64,000 bases of DNA from Bradyrhizobium sp. CCGUVB1N3 (GCF_024199925.1 NZ_JANADR010000001.1:1302001-1366000); one strand, 5' to 3'; positions 41,838-51,995 are shown, numbered from the stretch's first letter. Numbers and translations: made by a program. Notes: generated by a model not told the origin, from the letters alone.

Positions 41838-43841
41838 TCACTCGCCGATCGGCTCGACCTCGGCAAGCTCGACGCCCTCCTGCACGATGTCGCCGACCTT
41901 GCACTTGATTGCTTTCAGAACGCCGGCAAACGGCGCGCGCAGCGTCTGCTCCATCTTCATGACTTCGAGCGTCAGGATTGCCGCGCCCTTTTCGAGCTCG
42001 GCACCCTCCTCCGCGAGCACCGCCACGACCGTGCCCGGCAACGGCGCCGCGATCTTGTCCTCGCCGACATGCTCCTCGCTCTCGCCGCCGAACGGATCCA
42101 CCCAGTGCAGCTCGAACCGCCCGTTGCGGGTGCGCAGATAGAGCTCGTGACCATCAATCACAGCGGTGACCGATGATTTGACGCCGTCGAGCGTCAAATC
42201 GAATCCACCCTCTTTCGGCGCCATCGCGAAAGCCAGCTCCCGCTCACCGATGACGAGCGTCGAGGGACCGCTGCCGTAGTTCAGCGAAATCCTCTGCTCC
42301 GACCCGTGGCCGACGCGGAAGGCAAAGCTGCGCTGGCGGCGTCCGACCGGCTGCCAGCCAAAGGTCCGCCAGGGTGAATTCGCATCGTCTTGAGCGGTTC
42401 TACGTTCCTCATTGACGATGGCTGCAACGGCCGCACACAACTCGAGCTCGCCGGGCGCAGCGCCCACCGCGGTCAACCCAGCCAGCTCCCGCTCGATGAA
42501 GCCGGTATCGATCGCGTTCGATCGCACCTTCGGATGCGTCATCAGCGCCGAGAGGAACGGAATGTTCGTGACGATGCCGCGGACGTCGGAATTCTCTAGC
42601 CCGCGGTTCAACCGCTCGATCGCCGCATCCCGCGTCGGCGCCCACGCGATCATCTTGGCGAGCATTGCGTCATAGTAGGGCGAGACAGTATCGCCTTCAC
42701 GATAGCCGGCGTCGATGCGCAAGCCGCCGGCGTCCTCGGGTAAACGCCAGGTCGAGATCCTGCCGACCGAGGGCATGAAGTTCTTGGTCGGATTCTCCGC
42801 GTAGACACGCGCTTCGATGGCGTGCCCGTTCAGGCGGATATCATTCTGCTTCAGCGGCAGCGCCTCGCCGAATGCAACGCGCAACTGCCACTCGACAAGA
42901 TCGATCCCGGTGATCAGTTCGGTCACGGGATGCTCGACCTGGAGACGCGTGTTCATCTCGATGAAGAACACGTCCTTGCCGTCCGAAACGAACTCGATGG
43001 TGCCGGCGCCGACATAGTTCACCGCACCGGCCGCCTTGCGCGCGGCGGCGCAGACGGCCTCGCGCTGGGTGGCATTCAGCGTCGGCGACGGCGCTTCCTC
43101 GATCACCTTCTGGTGCCGTCGCTGGAGAGTGCATTCGCGCTCGAACAGCGACAACAGATTGCCGTGGCTGTCGCCGATTACCTGGACTTCGATATGACGG
43201 GGATTGTCGACATATTTCTCGATCAGCATCGTGTCGTCACCGAACGCGGCTTTTGCTTCCCGCTTGGCGCTAACGATCGCAGCTCCGAGCTCGGCGGCCG
43301 AGCGTACGATGCGCATGCCGCGGCCACCACCGCCCGCGGAAGCCTTCACCAGCACCGGAAAGCCGATCTTGTCGGCAGCCTTTGCGAGCGTCGCCTCGTC
43401 CTGCGCCTCGCCGTGATAGCCCGGCACCAGTGGCACGCCAGCCTTCTCCATCAGCGCCTTTGAGCCCGATTTCGAGCCCATCGCCGTCATCATTCCGGCA
43501 GTCGGGCCGACAAAGACCAATCCGGCATCCAAGCAGGCCCGCGCGAATTCGGCATTCTCCGACAGGAAGCCATAGCCGGGATGCACCGCTTCGGCGCCGG
43601 TCTTTCGCGCGGCTTCGATCAGTCGCTCGACGTTGAGATAGCTATCCCGCGCGCGCGCGGGCCCGAGCAGCACGGCCTCGTCGGCGAGCGCGACATGCAT
43701 GGCGTCGCGGTCAGCCTCGGAATAGACGGCGACTGTGCGCAGGCCCATGGTGCGCGCGGTGCGAATGACGCGGCAGGCGATCTCGCCGCGGTTGGCGATC
43801 AGGAGCGTGCGAAAGCGCCGGTAGAGGTTTGAGCGGTCCAT
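41838..43841 (-). CDS. Methylcrotonyl-CoA carboxylase biotin-containing alpha subunit
   Basis: 667 residues from the ATG at 43841. Biotin carboxylase domain (residues 10-460: LLIANRGEIACRVIRTA, ATP grasp KASAGGGGRGMRIV, EMNTRLQVEHPVTE), a middle beta domain and a C-terminal biotinyl domain with EVMKMEQTLRAP, the lysine of MKM carrying biotin. Together with the beta subunit it carboxylates 3-methylcrotonyl-CoA. Propionyl- or geranyl-CoA carboxylases are close relatives; the neighbouring ivd and HMG-CoA lyase genes favour the leucine pathway. Confidence 0.9.
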   Translation of the reverse strand: MDRSNLYRRFRTLLIANRGEIACRVIRTARTMGLRTVAVYSEADRDAMHVALADEAVLLGPARARDSYLNVERLIEAARKTGAEAVHPGYGFLSENAEFARACLDAGLVFVGPTAGMMTAMGSKSGSKALMEKAGVPLVPGYHGEAQDEATLAKAADKIGFPVLVKASAGGGGRGMRIVRSAAELGAAIVSAKREAKAAFGDDTMLIEKYVDNPRHIEVQVIGDSHGNLLSLFERECTLQRRHQKVIEEAPSPTLNATQREAVCAAARKAAGAVNYVGAGTIEFVSDGKDVFFIEMNTRLQVEHPVTELITGIDLVEWQLRVAFGEALPLKQNDIRLNGHAIEARVYAENPTKNFMPSVGRISTWRLPEDAGGLRIDAGYREGDTVSPYYDAMLAKMIAWAPTRDAAIERLNRGLENSDVRGIVTNIPFLSALMTHPKVRSNAIDTGFIERELAGLTAVGAAPGELELCAAVAAIVNEERRTAQDDANSPWRTFGWQPVGRRQRSFAFRVGHGSEQRISLNYGSGPSTLVIGERELAFAMAPKEGGFDLTLDGVKSSVTAVIDGHELYLRTRNGRFELHWVDPFGGESEEHVGEDKIAAPLPGTVVAVLAEEGAELEKGAAILTLEVMKMEQTLRAPFAGVLKAIKCKVGDIVQEGVELAEVEPIGE

Positions 43842-43843
43842 CG

Positions 43844-45448
43844 TCACATCCTGAACAGGCCGAATTTCGTGGGTTCGATCGGCGCGTTCGACGCCGCTGA
43901 CAGCCCAAGCCCGAGCACGAGCCTCGTATCGGCCGGATCGATCACGCCGTCGTCCCACAGCCGTGCCGTCGCATAGTACGGATGCCCCTGGCTTTCATAT
44001 TGCGCACGAATGGGGCTGCGGAACTTCTCTTCCTCTTCCTTGGACCAGCTCTCGCCCTTGGCCTCGATGTTGTCGCGCCTGACCTGGCTCAGCACCATCG
44101 AGGCCTGCTCGCCGCCCATCACGGAGATGCGCGCGTTCGGCCACATCCAGAGGAAGCGCGGGCTGTAGGCGCGCCCGCACATGCCGTAATTCCCGGCGCC
44201 GTAGGAGCCGCCGATCACCACGGTGAACTTCGGCACCGAGGCCGTGGCGACCGCCGTGACGAGCTTGGCACCGTCGCGCGCGATGCCGCCGGCTTCGTAT
44301 TTCTTGCCGACCATGAACCCGGTGATGTTCTGCAGGAACACCAGGGGGATACCGCGCTGGCAGCACAGCTCGATGAAATGTGCGCCCTTCAGCGAGCTCT
44401 CGCTGAACAGGATGCCGTTGTTGGCGATGATCCCGACCGGATAGCCCCAAATATGGGCGAAGCCGCAGACCAGCGTCGTGCCGTAGAGTTTCTTGAACTC
44501 GTCGAACTCCGAGCCGTCGACGATGCGCGCGATGATGTCGCGGACGTCGAAAGGCTTGCGGCCGTCGACCGGCACGACGCCGTAGATCTCTTCCGCCGCA
44601 AACAGCGGATCGCGCGGCGGATGCATGTTGAGGTTCGGCCGCGCCTGTGGCTTCAGCGTACCCACGATACGCCGCGCGATGCCGATCGCATGCGCATCGT
44701 TCTGGGCGTAGTGATCGGTGACGCCGGACTGCCGCGAATGCACGTCGGCGCCGCCGAGCTCTTCGGCGCTCACGACCTCGCCGGTCGCGGCCTTCACCAG
44801 CGGCGGGCCGCCGAGGAAGATGGTGCCCTGATTGCGCACGATGATGCTCTCGTCCGACATCGCAGGCACATAGGCGCCACCGGCCGTGCAGGAACCCATC
44901 ACGACGGCGATCTGCGGGATGCCCTGCGAAGACATCTGCGCCTGGTTGTAGAAGATGCGGCCAAAGTGCCGCTCGTCCGGAAAGATGTCGTCCTGCATCG
45001 GCAGGAAGGCGCCACCGGAATCAACCATGTAGACGCAAGGAAGATTGTTCTGCCGCGCGACGTCCTGCGCACGCAGGTGCTTCTTCACCGTCATCGGGTA
45101 GTAGGTGCCGCCCTTGATGGTGGCATCATTGGCGACGATGACGCACTCGCGTCCCGAGATCCGCCCGACCCCCGTGACGACGCTCGCCGAATGCACGTCG
45201 CCACCGTACAGGCCATAGGCGGCAAGCGGCGACAACTCCAGAAACGCAGTGCCGGGATCGACCAGGAGATCGACGCGCTCGCGCGCCAGCATCTTGCCGC
45301 GCGCGGTGTGCCGCTTGCGCGAGGCCTCGCCGCCGCCGCCGGCGACCTCGGCGAGCTTTTGCCGCAGGTCAGCGACGAGCGCGCGCATTGCCTCGGCATT
45401 GCCTGCGAAGTCCGATGATGAAGGATCGATGGTGGAATGGAGCGGCAT
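43844..45448 (-). CDS. Methylcrotonyl-CoA carboxylase carboxyltransferase beta subunit
   Basis: 534 residues from the ATG at 45448, the usual MCC beta length. Crotonase-fold carboxyltransferase with [60 protein letters not shown] and the C-terminal [20 protein letters not shown] that distinguishes methylcrotonyl-CoA carboxylases. Two bases separate its stop from the alpha subunit start. The longer upstream frame to 45688 is not protein-like. Confidence 0.92.
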   Translation of the reverse strand: MPLHSTIDPSSSDFAGNAEAMRALVADLRQKLAEVAGGGGEASRKRHTARGKMLARERVDLLVDPGTAFLELSPLAAYGLYGGDVHSASVVTGVGRISGRECVIVANDATIKGGTYYPMTVKKHLRAQDVARQNNLPCVYMVDSGGAFLPMQDDIFPDERHFGRIFYNQAQMSSQGIPQIAVVMGSCTAGGAYVPAMSDESIIVRNQGTIFLGGPPLVKAATGEVVSAEELGGADVHSRQSGVTDHYAQNDAHAIGIARRIVGTLKPQARPNLNMHPPRDPLFAAEEIYGVVPVDGRKPFDVRDIIARIVDGSEFDEFKKLYGTTLVCGFAHIWGYPVGIIANNGILFSESSLKGAHFIELCCQRGIPLVFLQNITGFMVGKKYEAGGIARDGAKLVTAVATASVPKFTVVIGGSYGAGNYGMCGRAYSPRFLWMWPNARISVMGGEQASMVLSQVRRDNIEAKGESWSKEEEEKFRSPIRAQYESQGHPYYATARLWDDGVIDPADTRLVLGLGLSAASNAPIEPTKFGLFRM

Positions 45449-45522
45449 GTGTCCAGCGCTTCTATTGACGTGGTGAGATGCCGCAACAGGGTGGACCATT
45501 TTCGCGGCGATTCCAAATGCGT

Positions 45523-46695
45523 TCAGGCCGTCTCCGCCATCAGCTCGCGGCCGATCAGCATGCGGCGCACTTCCGAGGTGCCGGCGCCGATCTCGTAGAG
45601 TTTTGCATCGCGCCACAGACGCCCGGTCGGAAATTCGCTGGTGTAGCCGACGCCGCCGAGCGCCTGGATCGCCTCGCCCGCCATCCACGTCGCCTTCTCG
45701 GCAGAGTAAAGGATTGCGGCGGCAGCGTCCTTGCGCAGCGAGCGCGCGTGACCGCCGCGGTCGCAGGCGCGGCCGACGGCGTAGACATAGGCGCGCGTCG
45801 CCTGCCAGGTCGAATACATGTCGGCGAGCTTGCCCTGCATGAGCTGGAAGTCGCCGATCGGCTGACCGAACTGCTTTCGCTCGTGCATATAGGGCACGAC
45901 GGCATCCATGCAGGCCGCCATGATCCCGAGCGGACCGCCGGACAGCACGGCGCGCTCATAGTCGAGGCCGGACATCAACACCTTGACGCCCTCGCCCACC
46001 CCGCCCAGCACGTTCTCGGCCGGCACCTCGCATTCGTCGAAGAACAAGGGATAGGTGTTGGAGCCGCGCATGCCGAGCTTGTCGAGATGCTGGCCGTGGG
46101 TGAAGCCCTTGAAGCCCTTCTCGATGAGGAAGGCGGTCATCCCGCGCGGGCCGGCGTCCGGATCCGTCTTGGCATAGACCACCAGCACGTCGGCGTCCCC
46201 GCCATTGGTGATCCACATTTTCGAGCCGTTGAGCACGTAGCGGTCGCCGCGCTTGTCGGCGCGCAGCTTCATGGAGACGACGTCGGAGCCGGCGCCCGGC
46301 TCGGACATTGCGAGCGCGCCGACATAGTCGCCGGAAATCAGCTTTGGCAGATAGCGCTGGCGCTGCGCGTCGTTGCCGTTGCGGCGGATCTGGTTGACGC
46401 AGAGATTGGAATGCGCCCCGTACGACAGGCCGACGGCGGCCGAGCCGCGCGAAATCTCCTCCATGGCGACGACGTGGGCGAGATAGCCCATGTTGGAGCC
46501 GCCATATTCCTCCGGCGCGGTCATCCCGAGCAGGCCGAGGTCACCGAAGCGCTTCCAGAGGTCGGCCGGAAACAGGTTGGCCTTCTCGACCTCGGCCGCG
46601 CGCGGCGCGACCTCAGCCTCCACGAAGGCGCGCACCGTATCGCGCAGCATGGTGATGTCTTCGCCCAGATCGAAATCGATGCTCGGGATGTTCAT
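45523..46695 (-). CDS. ivd: Isovaleryl-CoA dehydrogenase
   Basis: 390 residues from the ATG at 46695. FAD acyl-CoA dehydrogenase acting on isovaleryl-CoA. Signatures are [20 protein letters not shown], the FAD region [20 protein letters not shown], the catalytic glutamate in [16 protein letters not shown], where IVD differs from other family members, and [20 protein letters not shown]. It leads the leucine run; 74 bases separate it from the carboxylase beta gene. The divergent AraC gene starts 103 bases upstream and is the likely regulator. Confidence 0.93.
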   Translation of the reverse strand: MNIPSIDFDLGEDITMLRDTVRAFVEAEVAPRAAEVEKANLFPADLWKRFGDLGLLGMTAPEEYGGSNMGYLAHVVAMEEISRGSAAVGLSYGAHSNLCVNQIRRNGNDAQRQRYLPKLISGDYVGALAMSEPGAGSDVVSMKLRADKRGDRYVLNGSKMWITNGGDADVLVVYAKTDPDAGPRGMTAFLIEKGFKGFTHGQHLDKLGMRGSNTYPLFFDECEVPAENVLGGVGEGVKVLMSGLDYERAVLSGGPLGIMAACMDAVVPYMHERKQFGQPIGDFQLMQGKLADMYSTWQATRAYVYAVGRACDRGGHARSLRKDAAAAILYSAEKATWMAGEAIQALGGVGYTSEFPTGRLWRDAKLYEIGAGTSEVRRMLIGRELMAETA

Positions 46696-46798
46696 GGGCT
46701 GCTCCTCCGGTCTTGTCTTGCCCGCAAACCTACCCCCGATCGGGCATTGGGGTCGTCGAAAAGGTTGCATTTCCCGCCATAGTTGGCGAGGATTCGCC

Positions 46799-47827
46799 AT
46801 GCCTTTTCAAGCCTCAGCTGCAATTCCTCGCCGCGCCGTGACACCGGCCGCCTTCGTGCGCGGGGTGGTTGCCGCCTACGCCAGATATGGCCGTGATGCG
46901 GCTGAGGCGCTAGCCAGGAGCCAGGTGCCGGCGGACCTCCTCGGATCGGCGGATGGGCGGGTCACGGCGGCCCAGTTCGAGGCCCTAGCGGGCCACGCCA
47001 TGCGCGAGCTCGACGACGAGGCGCTTGGCTGGTTCTCGCGCCGGCTGCCCTGGGGCACCTATGGCATGCTGTGCCGGGCCTCGATCACCGCCCCCAATCT
47101 CGAGGTGGCGCTGAAGCGCTGGTGCCGCCATCACCGCATCCTCACCGAGGACGTGCTGTTCGCGCTAAGCGTCGACCGCGACACGGCCGTGATCTCTATT
47201 CGCGAGCAGCGCGACCTCGGGGCATTGCGCGAATTCTGTCTGGTGACGCTGCTGCGCTACGTGCTCGGCTTCTCCTGCTGGGCCGTCGATTCCGCGATCG
47301 CGCTCCGGGCGGCGGAATTTCCCCATACCGAGCCGCGCCACGTCTCGGTCTATCCAACGATCTTCTGCAAGAACGTTCGCTTCGATGCGGAGCGCGCCAG
47401 CATCACCTTCGACAAGCGCTATCTGGCGCTGCCGCTGACGCGCAGCCCGTCCGATCTCGACGGCATGCTGAAGGGTGCGCTGCGCCTGACCGTGCTGCCC
47501 TACCGGCGCGACCGCCTGATGGTGGAGCGGATCAGGCGCGTGCTGCGCAGCGCACGCGGCCGGATCCTGACCGCCGACGACGTCGCAAGCGAGCTCGCGC
47601 TGTCGACCCGCACCATGCATCGCCGCCTGCGCGACGAGGCAACCTCGCTGCGCGCGTTGAAGGAAGAGGCAAAGCTCGAACTCGCCAGGGAAGCCTTGAT
47701 GCGCGGCCGCGCGCCGATCAAGCGGATCGCCGAGATCGCTGGTTTTCGCAACGAGAAGAGTTTTTCGCGCGCCTTCCGCAACTGGACCGGCGCCTCGCCG
47801 CGCGAGTTTCGCACCAGGTATCGTTAG
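46799..47827 (+). CDS. AraC-family transcriptional regulator
   Basis: 342 residues. The N-terminal ligand-binding domain is of the Arabinose_bd type ([35 protein letters not shown]), and the C-terminal double helix-turn-helix starts near residue 245 ([41 protein letters not shown]). Divergent from ivd, so probably controls the leucine genes in response to a branched-chain acid or acyl-CoA; the ligand is inferred. Confidence 0.88.
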   Translation: MPFQASAAIPRRAVTPAAFVRGVVAAYARYGRDAAEALARSQVPADLLGSADGRVTAAQFEALAGHAMRELDDEALGWFSRRLPWGTYGMLCRASITAPNLEVALKRWCRHHRILTEDVLFALSVDRDTAVISIREQRDLGALREFCLVTLLRYVLGFSCWAVDSAIALRAAEFPHTEPRHVSVYPTIFCKNVRFDAERASITFDKRYLALPLTRSPSDLDGMLKGALRLTVLPYRRDRLMVERIRRVLRSARGRILTADDVASELALSTRTMHRRLRDEATSLRALKEEAKLELAREALMRGRAPIKRIAEIAGFRNEKSFSRAFRNWTGASPREFRTRYR

Positions 47828-47883
47828 GCTTGCATGGATGATCATTCCAGCCGCTATCCGCATCTGCCGGGGCTCATATTTGA

Positions 47884-48381
47884 CTAAATGGCGGACGCGC
47901 TCGCGACTGCGATGTCCTGCACGGGCAGCGGCATATCCTTCGCAACGCCCAGCACCGGAAAGCTGCGGACGTTCTTCACGTTCGGCATGGCGGCAAAATG
48001 CAGGAGCTGTTGCCGCATGCTTTCCACGTTCGGGGCCACGCATTTCAGGAGATAGTCGGTATCGCCGGAGATCCGCCAGCACTGCTGGATGCGCGGTACC
48101 GCCGCAACGGATGTCTCGAAGGCCTCCAGAACCGGTTGGGCCTGGCTGCCGAGCTGGATGGCGACGAACGAGACGACCTCGTAGCCGAGGAGCCGTTCGT
48201 CCAGAATGGCGCGGACCGCTTTGATCACGCCGCGGCTGACGAGGGATTTGAGCCGCCGCAGGCAGTTCGGCGCGGAGACGCCGACACGATGCGCCAGCTC
48301 ATTGTTGCGGACGCGGCCGTCTTCCTGGAGCTCCGACAATATCCTCAGGTCGACGCCGTCGAGCTGGTCACGCCCGGCCAT
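47884..48381 (-). CDS. Lrp/AsnC-family transcriptional regulator
   Basis: 165 residues from the ATG at 48381 (ribosome site GAGGTGGG); a GTG two codons upstream is also possible. N-terminal HTH (GRVRNNELAHRVGVSAPNCL) and an AsnC ligand-binding domain with IQQCWRISGDTDYLLKCVAP. Members sense amino acids; the site next to a leucine-degradation cluster and an amino-acid transporter-bearing region is suggestive only. Confidence 0.9.
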   Translation of the reverse strand: MAGRDQLDGVDLRILSELQEDGRVRNNELAHRVGVSAPNCLRRLKSLVSRGVIKAVRAILDERLLGYEVVSFVAIQLGSQAQPVLEAFETSVAAVPRIQQCWRISGDTDYLLKCVAPNVESMRQQLLHFAAMPNVKNVRSFPVLGVAKDMPLPVQDIAVASASAI

Positions 48382-48505
48382 ACCCACCTCGTCATGATCC
48401 CGTCACGCTTCGCCCAGCGAAGCATACGAGAAAATCCATGCCAAGGGCTCGGTGGAGGCTGGCCGCAGCGCGGCAGGTCAGTGCATCCGGATCAGTGCGT
48501 CCAGA

Positions 48506-48811
48506 TCAGTGTGTCCAAGGCTCGCCGCGGCGGAAGGAGAAATTGTCGGCATAGGCGACCGGGCGGCGGATCGACTCCTTGGGCTCGATCACCTGGTAGG
48601 CGATGCCCTTGCGCTCGCAATAGGCGATCGCCTCCTCCTTGGTCTCGAAACGCAGCGTGATCTGCTGCTTCATGTCCGCCGACGAGGTCCAGCCCATCAG
48701 CGGCTCGACCGCGCGCGGCTGCTCCGGCTCATAGTCGAGCTGCCATTCCCGGGTCTTCCCCTTGCCCGACTGCATTGCGTTCTTGGCGGGCTTGAAAATG
48801 CGTGCGGTCAT
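48506..48811 (-). CDS. ETC complex I subunit, NDUFS4-type
   Basis: 101 residues. Accessory subunit of NADH:ubiquinone oxidoreductase, peripheral to the iron-sulfur arm. The signature ARIFKPAKNAMQSGKGKTRE at the start and PLMGWTSSADMKQQITLRF, FETKEEAIAYCERKGIAYQV and RRPVAYADNFSFRR match the bacterial NDUFS4 family. Present mainly in alphaproteobacteria, distant from the nuo operon. Confidence 0.9.
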   Translation of the reverse strand: MTARIFKPAKNAMQSGKGKTREWQLDYEPEQPRAVEPLMGWTSSADMKQQITLRFETKEEAIAYCERKGIAYQVIEPKESIRRPVAYADNFSFRRGEPWTH

Positions 48812-48948
48812 TGGACGGCCGGACCCCTTCTACGTCTATTCGGTCTAACTCTATGCGTCACCGAACCTAATGGTGGAAACCACCGGGATAGTATAGAGAA
48901 CACCGTATCGGGAATTTGAACGGTGATTCCACAATCCTGGAGGTAGCG

Positions 48949-49038
48949 TTGCCAACGGGTATAGTCATTATGCTGCGCCGTGACAATCTGGCCCCCCGCA
49001 CACCGCGGACCGGGACCCTGGCCCCGCGGTACGGCTGA
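48949..49038 (+). CDS. Possible leader peptide ORF before opgC
   Basis: TTG at 48949 after CTGGAGGTAGCG gives 29 basic residues with LRRDNLAPRTPRTGTLAPRY, ending 62 bases before opgC. The ribosome site is good but the sequence is low complexity, so it may be chance. The remainder of the 48812-49100 gap contains small hairpins around ACCGTATCGGG. Confidence 0.22.
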   Translation: MPTGIVIMLRRDNLAPRTPRTGTLAPRYG

Positions 49039-49100
49039 TCAGCCGGCGCTCGCCGTGCGGCCCTCGTGTTCTGTGTTTCCTCCTCGAAAGTCCGCTTCGA

Positions 49101-50279
49101 ATGGCCTTCCTGAACATCAACGCAACGCTTCCCGAAAAAGGCCGCGACCTCCGGCTGGACCTGTTTCGCGGGGTCGCGAACTGGGCGATCTTCCTCGATC
49201 ACATCCCCGACAACGTCGTGAACTGGATCACGACACGGAACTACGGTTTCAGCGACGCCGCCGACCTCTTTGTCTTCATCTCCGGCTATACCGCGTCCTT
49301 CGTCTATGCGCGGATGATGCTGGAACGCGGCTTCATCGTCGGCGCCACCCGGCTGACCAAGCGCGTTTGGCAGCTCTACGTCGCCCACATCATCCTGTTC
49401 GTGATCTATATCGCCGCGATCAGCTATCTGGCGCTGCGCTTCGGCGACTCCGACATGATCGATGAGTTCAATGTCGCCGGCCTCGTCGACAACGCCACCG
49501 AGACGCTGCGGCAGGGCCTGTTCCTGCGCTTCAAGCCACTCAATCTCGACGTGTTGCCGCTCTACATCGTGCTGATGGGATTATTCCCGCCGGTCCTGTG
49601 GTTCATGTTGCGCAAGCCGGACCTCACGATGGGGCTGTCGCTTATCCTGTGGCTGGCGGCACGGCATTTCGGATGGAATCTCACCGCCTACCCGGCCGGC
49701 ACCTGGTATTTCAACCCGTATTGCTGGCAGGTGCTGTTCGTGTTCGGGGCGTGGTGCGCGATGGGCGGAGCACGGCGCTCGATGACGCTGATCAACTCGA
49801 AGGTGACGCTCTATCTGTGCCTCGCCTATCTCCTGTTCGCGCTGATCATGACCATGGCGGGACGCTTCCCGAACCTCGGCGCGATGTTTCCGGAGTGGCT
49901 GTTCTCGGCCTTCAATCCGAACGACAAGACCAATCTTGCGCCCTATCGCTTCATCCATTTCGTCGTGATCGTGATCCTCGTGATCCGCTTCGTGCCGAAG
50001 GACTGGCCGGGCCTGGAGTGGAAGGTCTTCGATCCCGTGATCGTTTGCGGCCAGCAGTCGCTCGCCGTGTTCTGCGTCGGCGTGTTCCTGTCCTTCGTCG
50101 GCCATTTCGAACTGTCGATGAGCTCGGGCTCGCTGTTCGCACAGCTCTTCGTCAGCATCGCCGGAATCGCGATCATGACGACGGTCGCCTACTACATCTC
50201 CTGGTCAAAGCGGCAGGACAAGCCGCTGAAGCCGCCCGCCGCGGCGAAGCCGGCGGCCACCACCGCGAAGGCGGGCTGA
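49101..50279 (+). CDS. opgC: OpgC-domain membrane protein (periplasmic glucan succinyltransferase family)
   Basis: 392 residues, about ten membrane helices. The opening RDLRLDLFRGVANWAIFLDH and FSDAADLFVFISGYTASFVY are the acyltransferase-3/OpgC signature. The family adds succinyl groups to osmoregulated periplasmic glucans in the inner membrane, which in bradyrhizobia are cyclic beta-glucans needed for symbiosis and osmoadaptation. The C-terminal Pro/Ala/Lys tail is cytoplasmic. Stand-alone gene. Confidence 0.87.
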   Translation: MAFLNINATLPEKGRDLRLDLFRGVANWAIFLDHIPDNVVNWITTRNYGFSDAADLFVFISGYTASFVYARMMLERGFIVGATRLTKRVWQLYVAHIILFVIYIAAISYLALRFGDSDMIDEFNVAGLVDNATETLRQGLFLRFKPLNLDVLPLYIVLMGLFPPVLWFMLRKPDLTMGLSLILWLAARHFGWNLTAYPAGTWYFNPYCWQVLFVFGAWCAMGGARRSMTLINSKVTLYLCLAYLLFALIMTMAGRFPNLGAMFPEWLFSAFNPNDKTNLAPYRFIHFVVIVILVIRFVPKDWPGLEWKVFDPVIVCGQQSLAVFCVGVFLSFVGHFELSMSSGSLFAQLFVSIAGIAIMTTVAYYISWSKRQDKPLKPPAAAKPAATTAKAG

Positions 50280-50292
50280 GCGAGCAAACCGC

Positions 50293-50316
50293 GAAGCGGC
50301 CGCCTCAGGCCGCTTC
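50293..50316. terminator. Bidirectional hairpin between opgC and the next minus-strand gene
   Basis: GAAGCGGCC-GCCTCA-GGCCGCTTC. The loop overlaps the stop codon of the convergent gene at 50305. Confidence 0.6.
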
Positions 50317-50499
50317 GTCCTCGCCATACTCGGTGAATTTCTTGTAGATCCACCGACGGCCGTCGTGGCGGCGCCAGACCTTGCCGTAGACCAACTGCCC
50401 GTTGATCGAGCGCCTCGGCACGATGATGGTCCACAAGTGCCAGATCTCGGTCCAACCGGATCGTAAATCGGGGATTTGGGAGCTACGATCGAAAACCAT
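50305..50499 (-). CDS. Small conserved-looking basic protein
   Basis: 64 residues from the ATG at 50499. The compact sequence EIWHLWTIIVPRRSINGQLV and VWRRHDGRRWIYKKFTEY looks like a small folded beta domain. Convergent with opgC. Function unknown. Confidence 0.55.
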   Translation of the reverse strand: MVFDRSSQIPDLRSGWTEIWHLWTIIVPRRSINGQLVYGKVWRRHDGRRWIYKKFTEYGEDEAA

Positions 50500-50802
50500 G
50501 ACGAAAAACTCGCAAGAAACGAAGCGCCGCGATGTCCGTGATGTTGTGTGAGCTACGTTCGCAGGCACAGCGGCAAGCCGCGACCGATTTGATAACAGTC
50601 GACAAAATGGCCGCAACACGAGCGTGCGCTTAACCTAACCGATCAACCTTAACTGTCGTGGATGTGCAGGCCGTGGCGGTTGAAAGAAGGCCCGGTCTTT
50701 CCTAGAATGGCGTGACATTTGAGATGACCGTGCCGTTTTGAAGCGCGACGATTTGGAACTGAATTTTAATTTTTGAGACGCCTGCTATCCGGGTCGATCG
50801 AT
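50500..50802. other. Intergenic gap without a supported gene
   Basis: 303 bases; A/T-rich near 50755-50775 just before the small ORF at 50803. No terminator or motif stands out. Confidence 0.4.
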
Positions 50803-50991
50803 ATGAGTTTGCTCAGCATGAATTTGCTCAACATGAATCTGCAATGCGGCTGTCTGCATCTGGCGATCGTGTATCCGCCGTCGGCGCCGACGGTGAAGGA
50901 AGCCGCCGACGAACTCCCCGATGCAGCGAACGACAACGAGACGGTCTGGCCGATCGTCCCGTTTCCGGCGGGCTGGTGCGCGTCGAGCTGA
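50803..50991 (+). CDS. Small hypothetical protein
   Basis: 62 residues from the ATG at 50803 (upstream in-frame start at 50773). Met/Leu-rich start (MSLLSMNLLNMNL), then CGCLHLAIVYPPSAP and an acidic ELPDAANDNETVWPI stretch. A strong hairpin follows at 51032. Function unknown. Confidence 0.45.
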   Translation: MSLLSMNLLNMNLQCGCLHLAIVYPPSAPTVKEAADELPDAANDNETVWPIVPFPAGWCASS

Positions 50992-51031
50992 GACAGTCCG
51001 CCCGGCCAATTTGTCGGCTCTGAGAAAGCGC

Positions 51032-51069
51032 GACGCCGCCTAAGCGGAATATCATCGCTTGGCGGCGTC
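51032..51069 (+). terminator. Strong hairpin, likely terminator
   Basis: GACGCCGCCTAAGCG and CGCTTGGCGGCGTC arms around GAATATCAT, followed by CGTTT. Forty bases after the small gene at 50803. Confidence 0.65.
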
Positions 51070-51296
51070 CGTTTAGATATTGGGCGCTGAAATCCCCAAT
51101 ACCCGTATGTCTATTGCGAGCCCCAAAGGTTCGATGAAGCCCTGGTAATTTTGCACGCGGCCGGTGCGCCATCTACCTGAAAAATCGCGCAGAAGTCGCG
51201 ATGCGCTGCGAAGAAAGACCCAAGGTTTGAACGCGCGCTGGTGCAAGACGCCGGGGCGCGGCGATCGACCGCAACCCCCGGTCCCGCCCCCGTGTC

Positions 51297-51671
51297 TCAC
51301 GTGCTCCCGGCGGTTGGACCGAGCGTGCCTTGAGCCGTGTAGGTCTGACCAGCCTGACTGGTCTGACCACCCTGGTTCTGGCCGCCTTGCGCGCTGACCG
51401 AGGTTTCGACTTCTGTCGTGCCGTCGGAATAGGTGATGACCGTGGTGGTGATCCCGTTCACGGTCGTGGAGACCTCGCTGACGATGGTTTTGGCCGAACT
51501 GCCGCCACCACCGCCCGCTCCGCCACTTCCGCCGGCGGATTGAGAGGATGATGCAGTCGCCGAAGATGACGCCGTCGCCGATGTGGAGGATGTCGCCGAG
51601 GAAGAGGAGCTTGCTGCGGACTGAGACGTTGCCGCTGCGCTGGAGGTCGAACCGATCGCCGCGATCGACAT
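51297..51671 (-). CDS. Low-complexity Ser/Ala/Gly-rich protein
   Basis: 124 residues. Residues 8-58 are a Ser/Ala/Thr tract ending in a Gly run. The middle KTIVSEVSTTVNGITTTVIT with YSDGTTEVETSVSA looks like one beta-hairpin module, followed by a Gln/Gly-rich tail. No signal peptide is evident. Similar proteins are found in rhizobia, but I know no function. Confidence 0.6.
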   Translation of the reverse strand: MSIAAIGSTSSAAATSQSAASSSSSATSSTSATASSSATASSSQSAGGSGGAGGGGGSSAKTIVSEVSTTVNGITTTVITYSDGTTEVETSVSAQGGQNQGGQTSQAGQTYTAQGTLGPTAGST

Positions 51672-51814
51672 GGGAGCCTCGCCTTAGGGAGATGTTGCCG
51701 GGCGCAACGCGAGATGCGCGATCCGCCACTTCCTTCAACGCAGCTCCAGCCCGAAGCAGGCGACAGGATCGCTTGGAAAATGTCAGAATCACGGCCTCAA
51801 GAGCCGAGGCGGGG

Positions 51815-51862
51815 CTGGTCGGGGCAGCTGGATTCGAACCAACGACCTGCAGTACCCAAAAC
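51815..51862 (-). repeat. Attachment-site copy: 48-bp duplicate of the tRNA-Pro 3' end
   Basis: Identical to 56577-56624, covering the CCA, acceptor, T-arm and most of the anticodon stem-loop of tRNA-Pro(TGG) on the minus strand. The copy stops abruptly at GTTTGCATT. It is the expected scar of site-specific integration into the tRNA 3' end. Confidence 0.9.
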
Positions 51863-51995
51863 GTTTGCATTTGCATTCCAGTGGATAAGCTGCCACATCC
51901 TGCAAAATACAAGTCATTGAAATTACTAAGTTTTACTGTTTCACCCTGTTCATACGAATGCAAACAGTCTCACGAAATAGGTACCCGGGGTACCT
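51863..51995. other. A/T-rich att-proximal segment with inverted repeats
   Basis: GTTTGCATT at 51863-51871 is inverted at 51957-51965 (AATGCAAAC), and a perfect 17-base palindrome AGGTACCCGGGGTACCT lies at 51979-51995. Nearness to the att copy suggests integrase arm sites or an excision-factor site, but no protein partner is visible. The whole 51672-52069 gap has no supported gene. Confidence 0.4.

Noticed and set aside
51073..51963. 296-residue minus-strand frame spanning the Ser-rich gene and the att copy
   Set aside because: Low-complexity shadow frame crossing the duplicated tRNA end; the 124-residue frame at 51297-51671 is the protein-like one.
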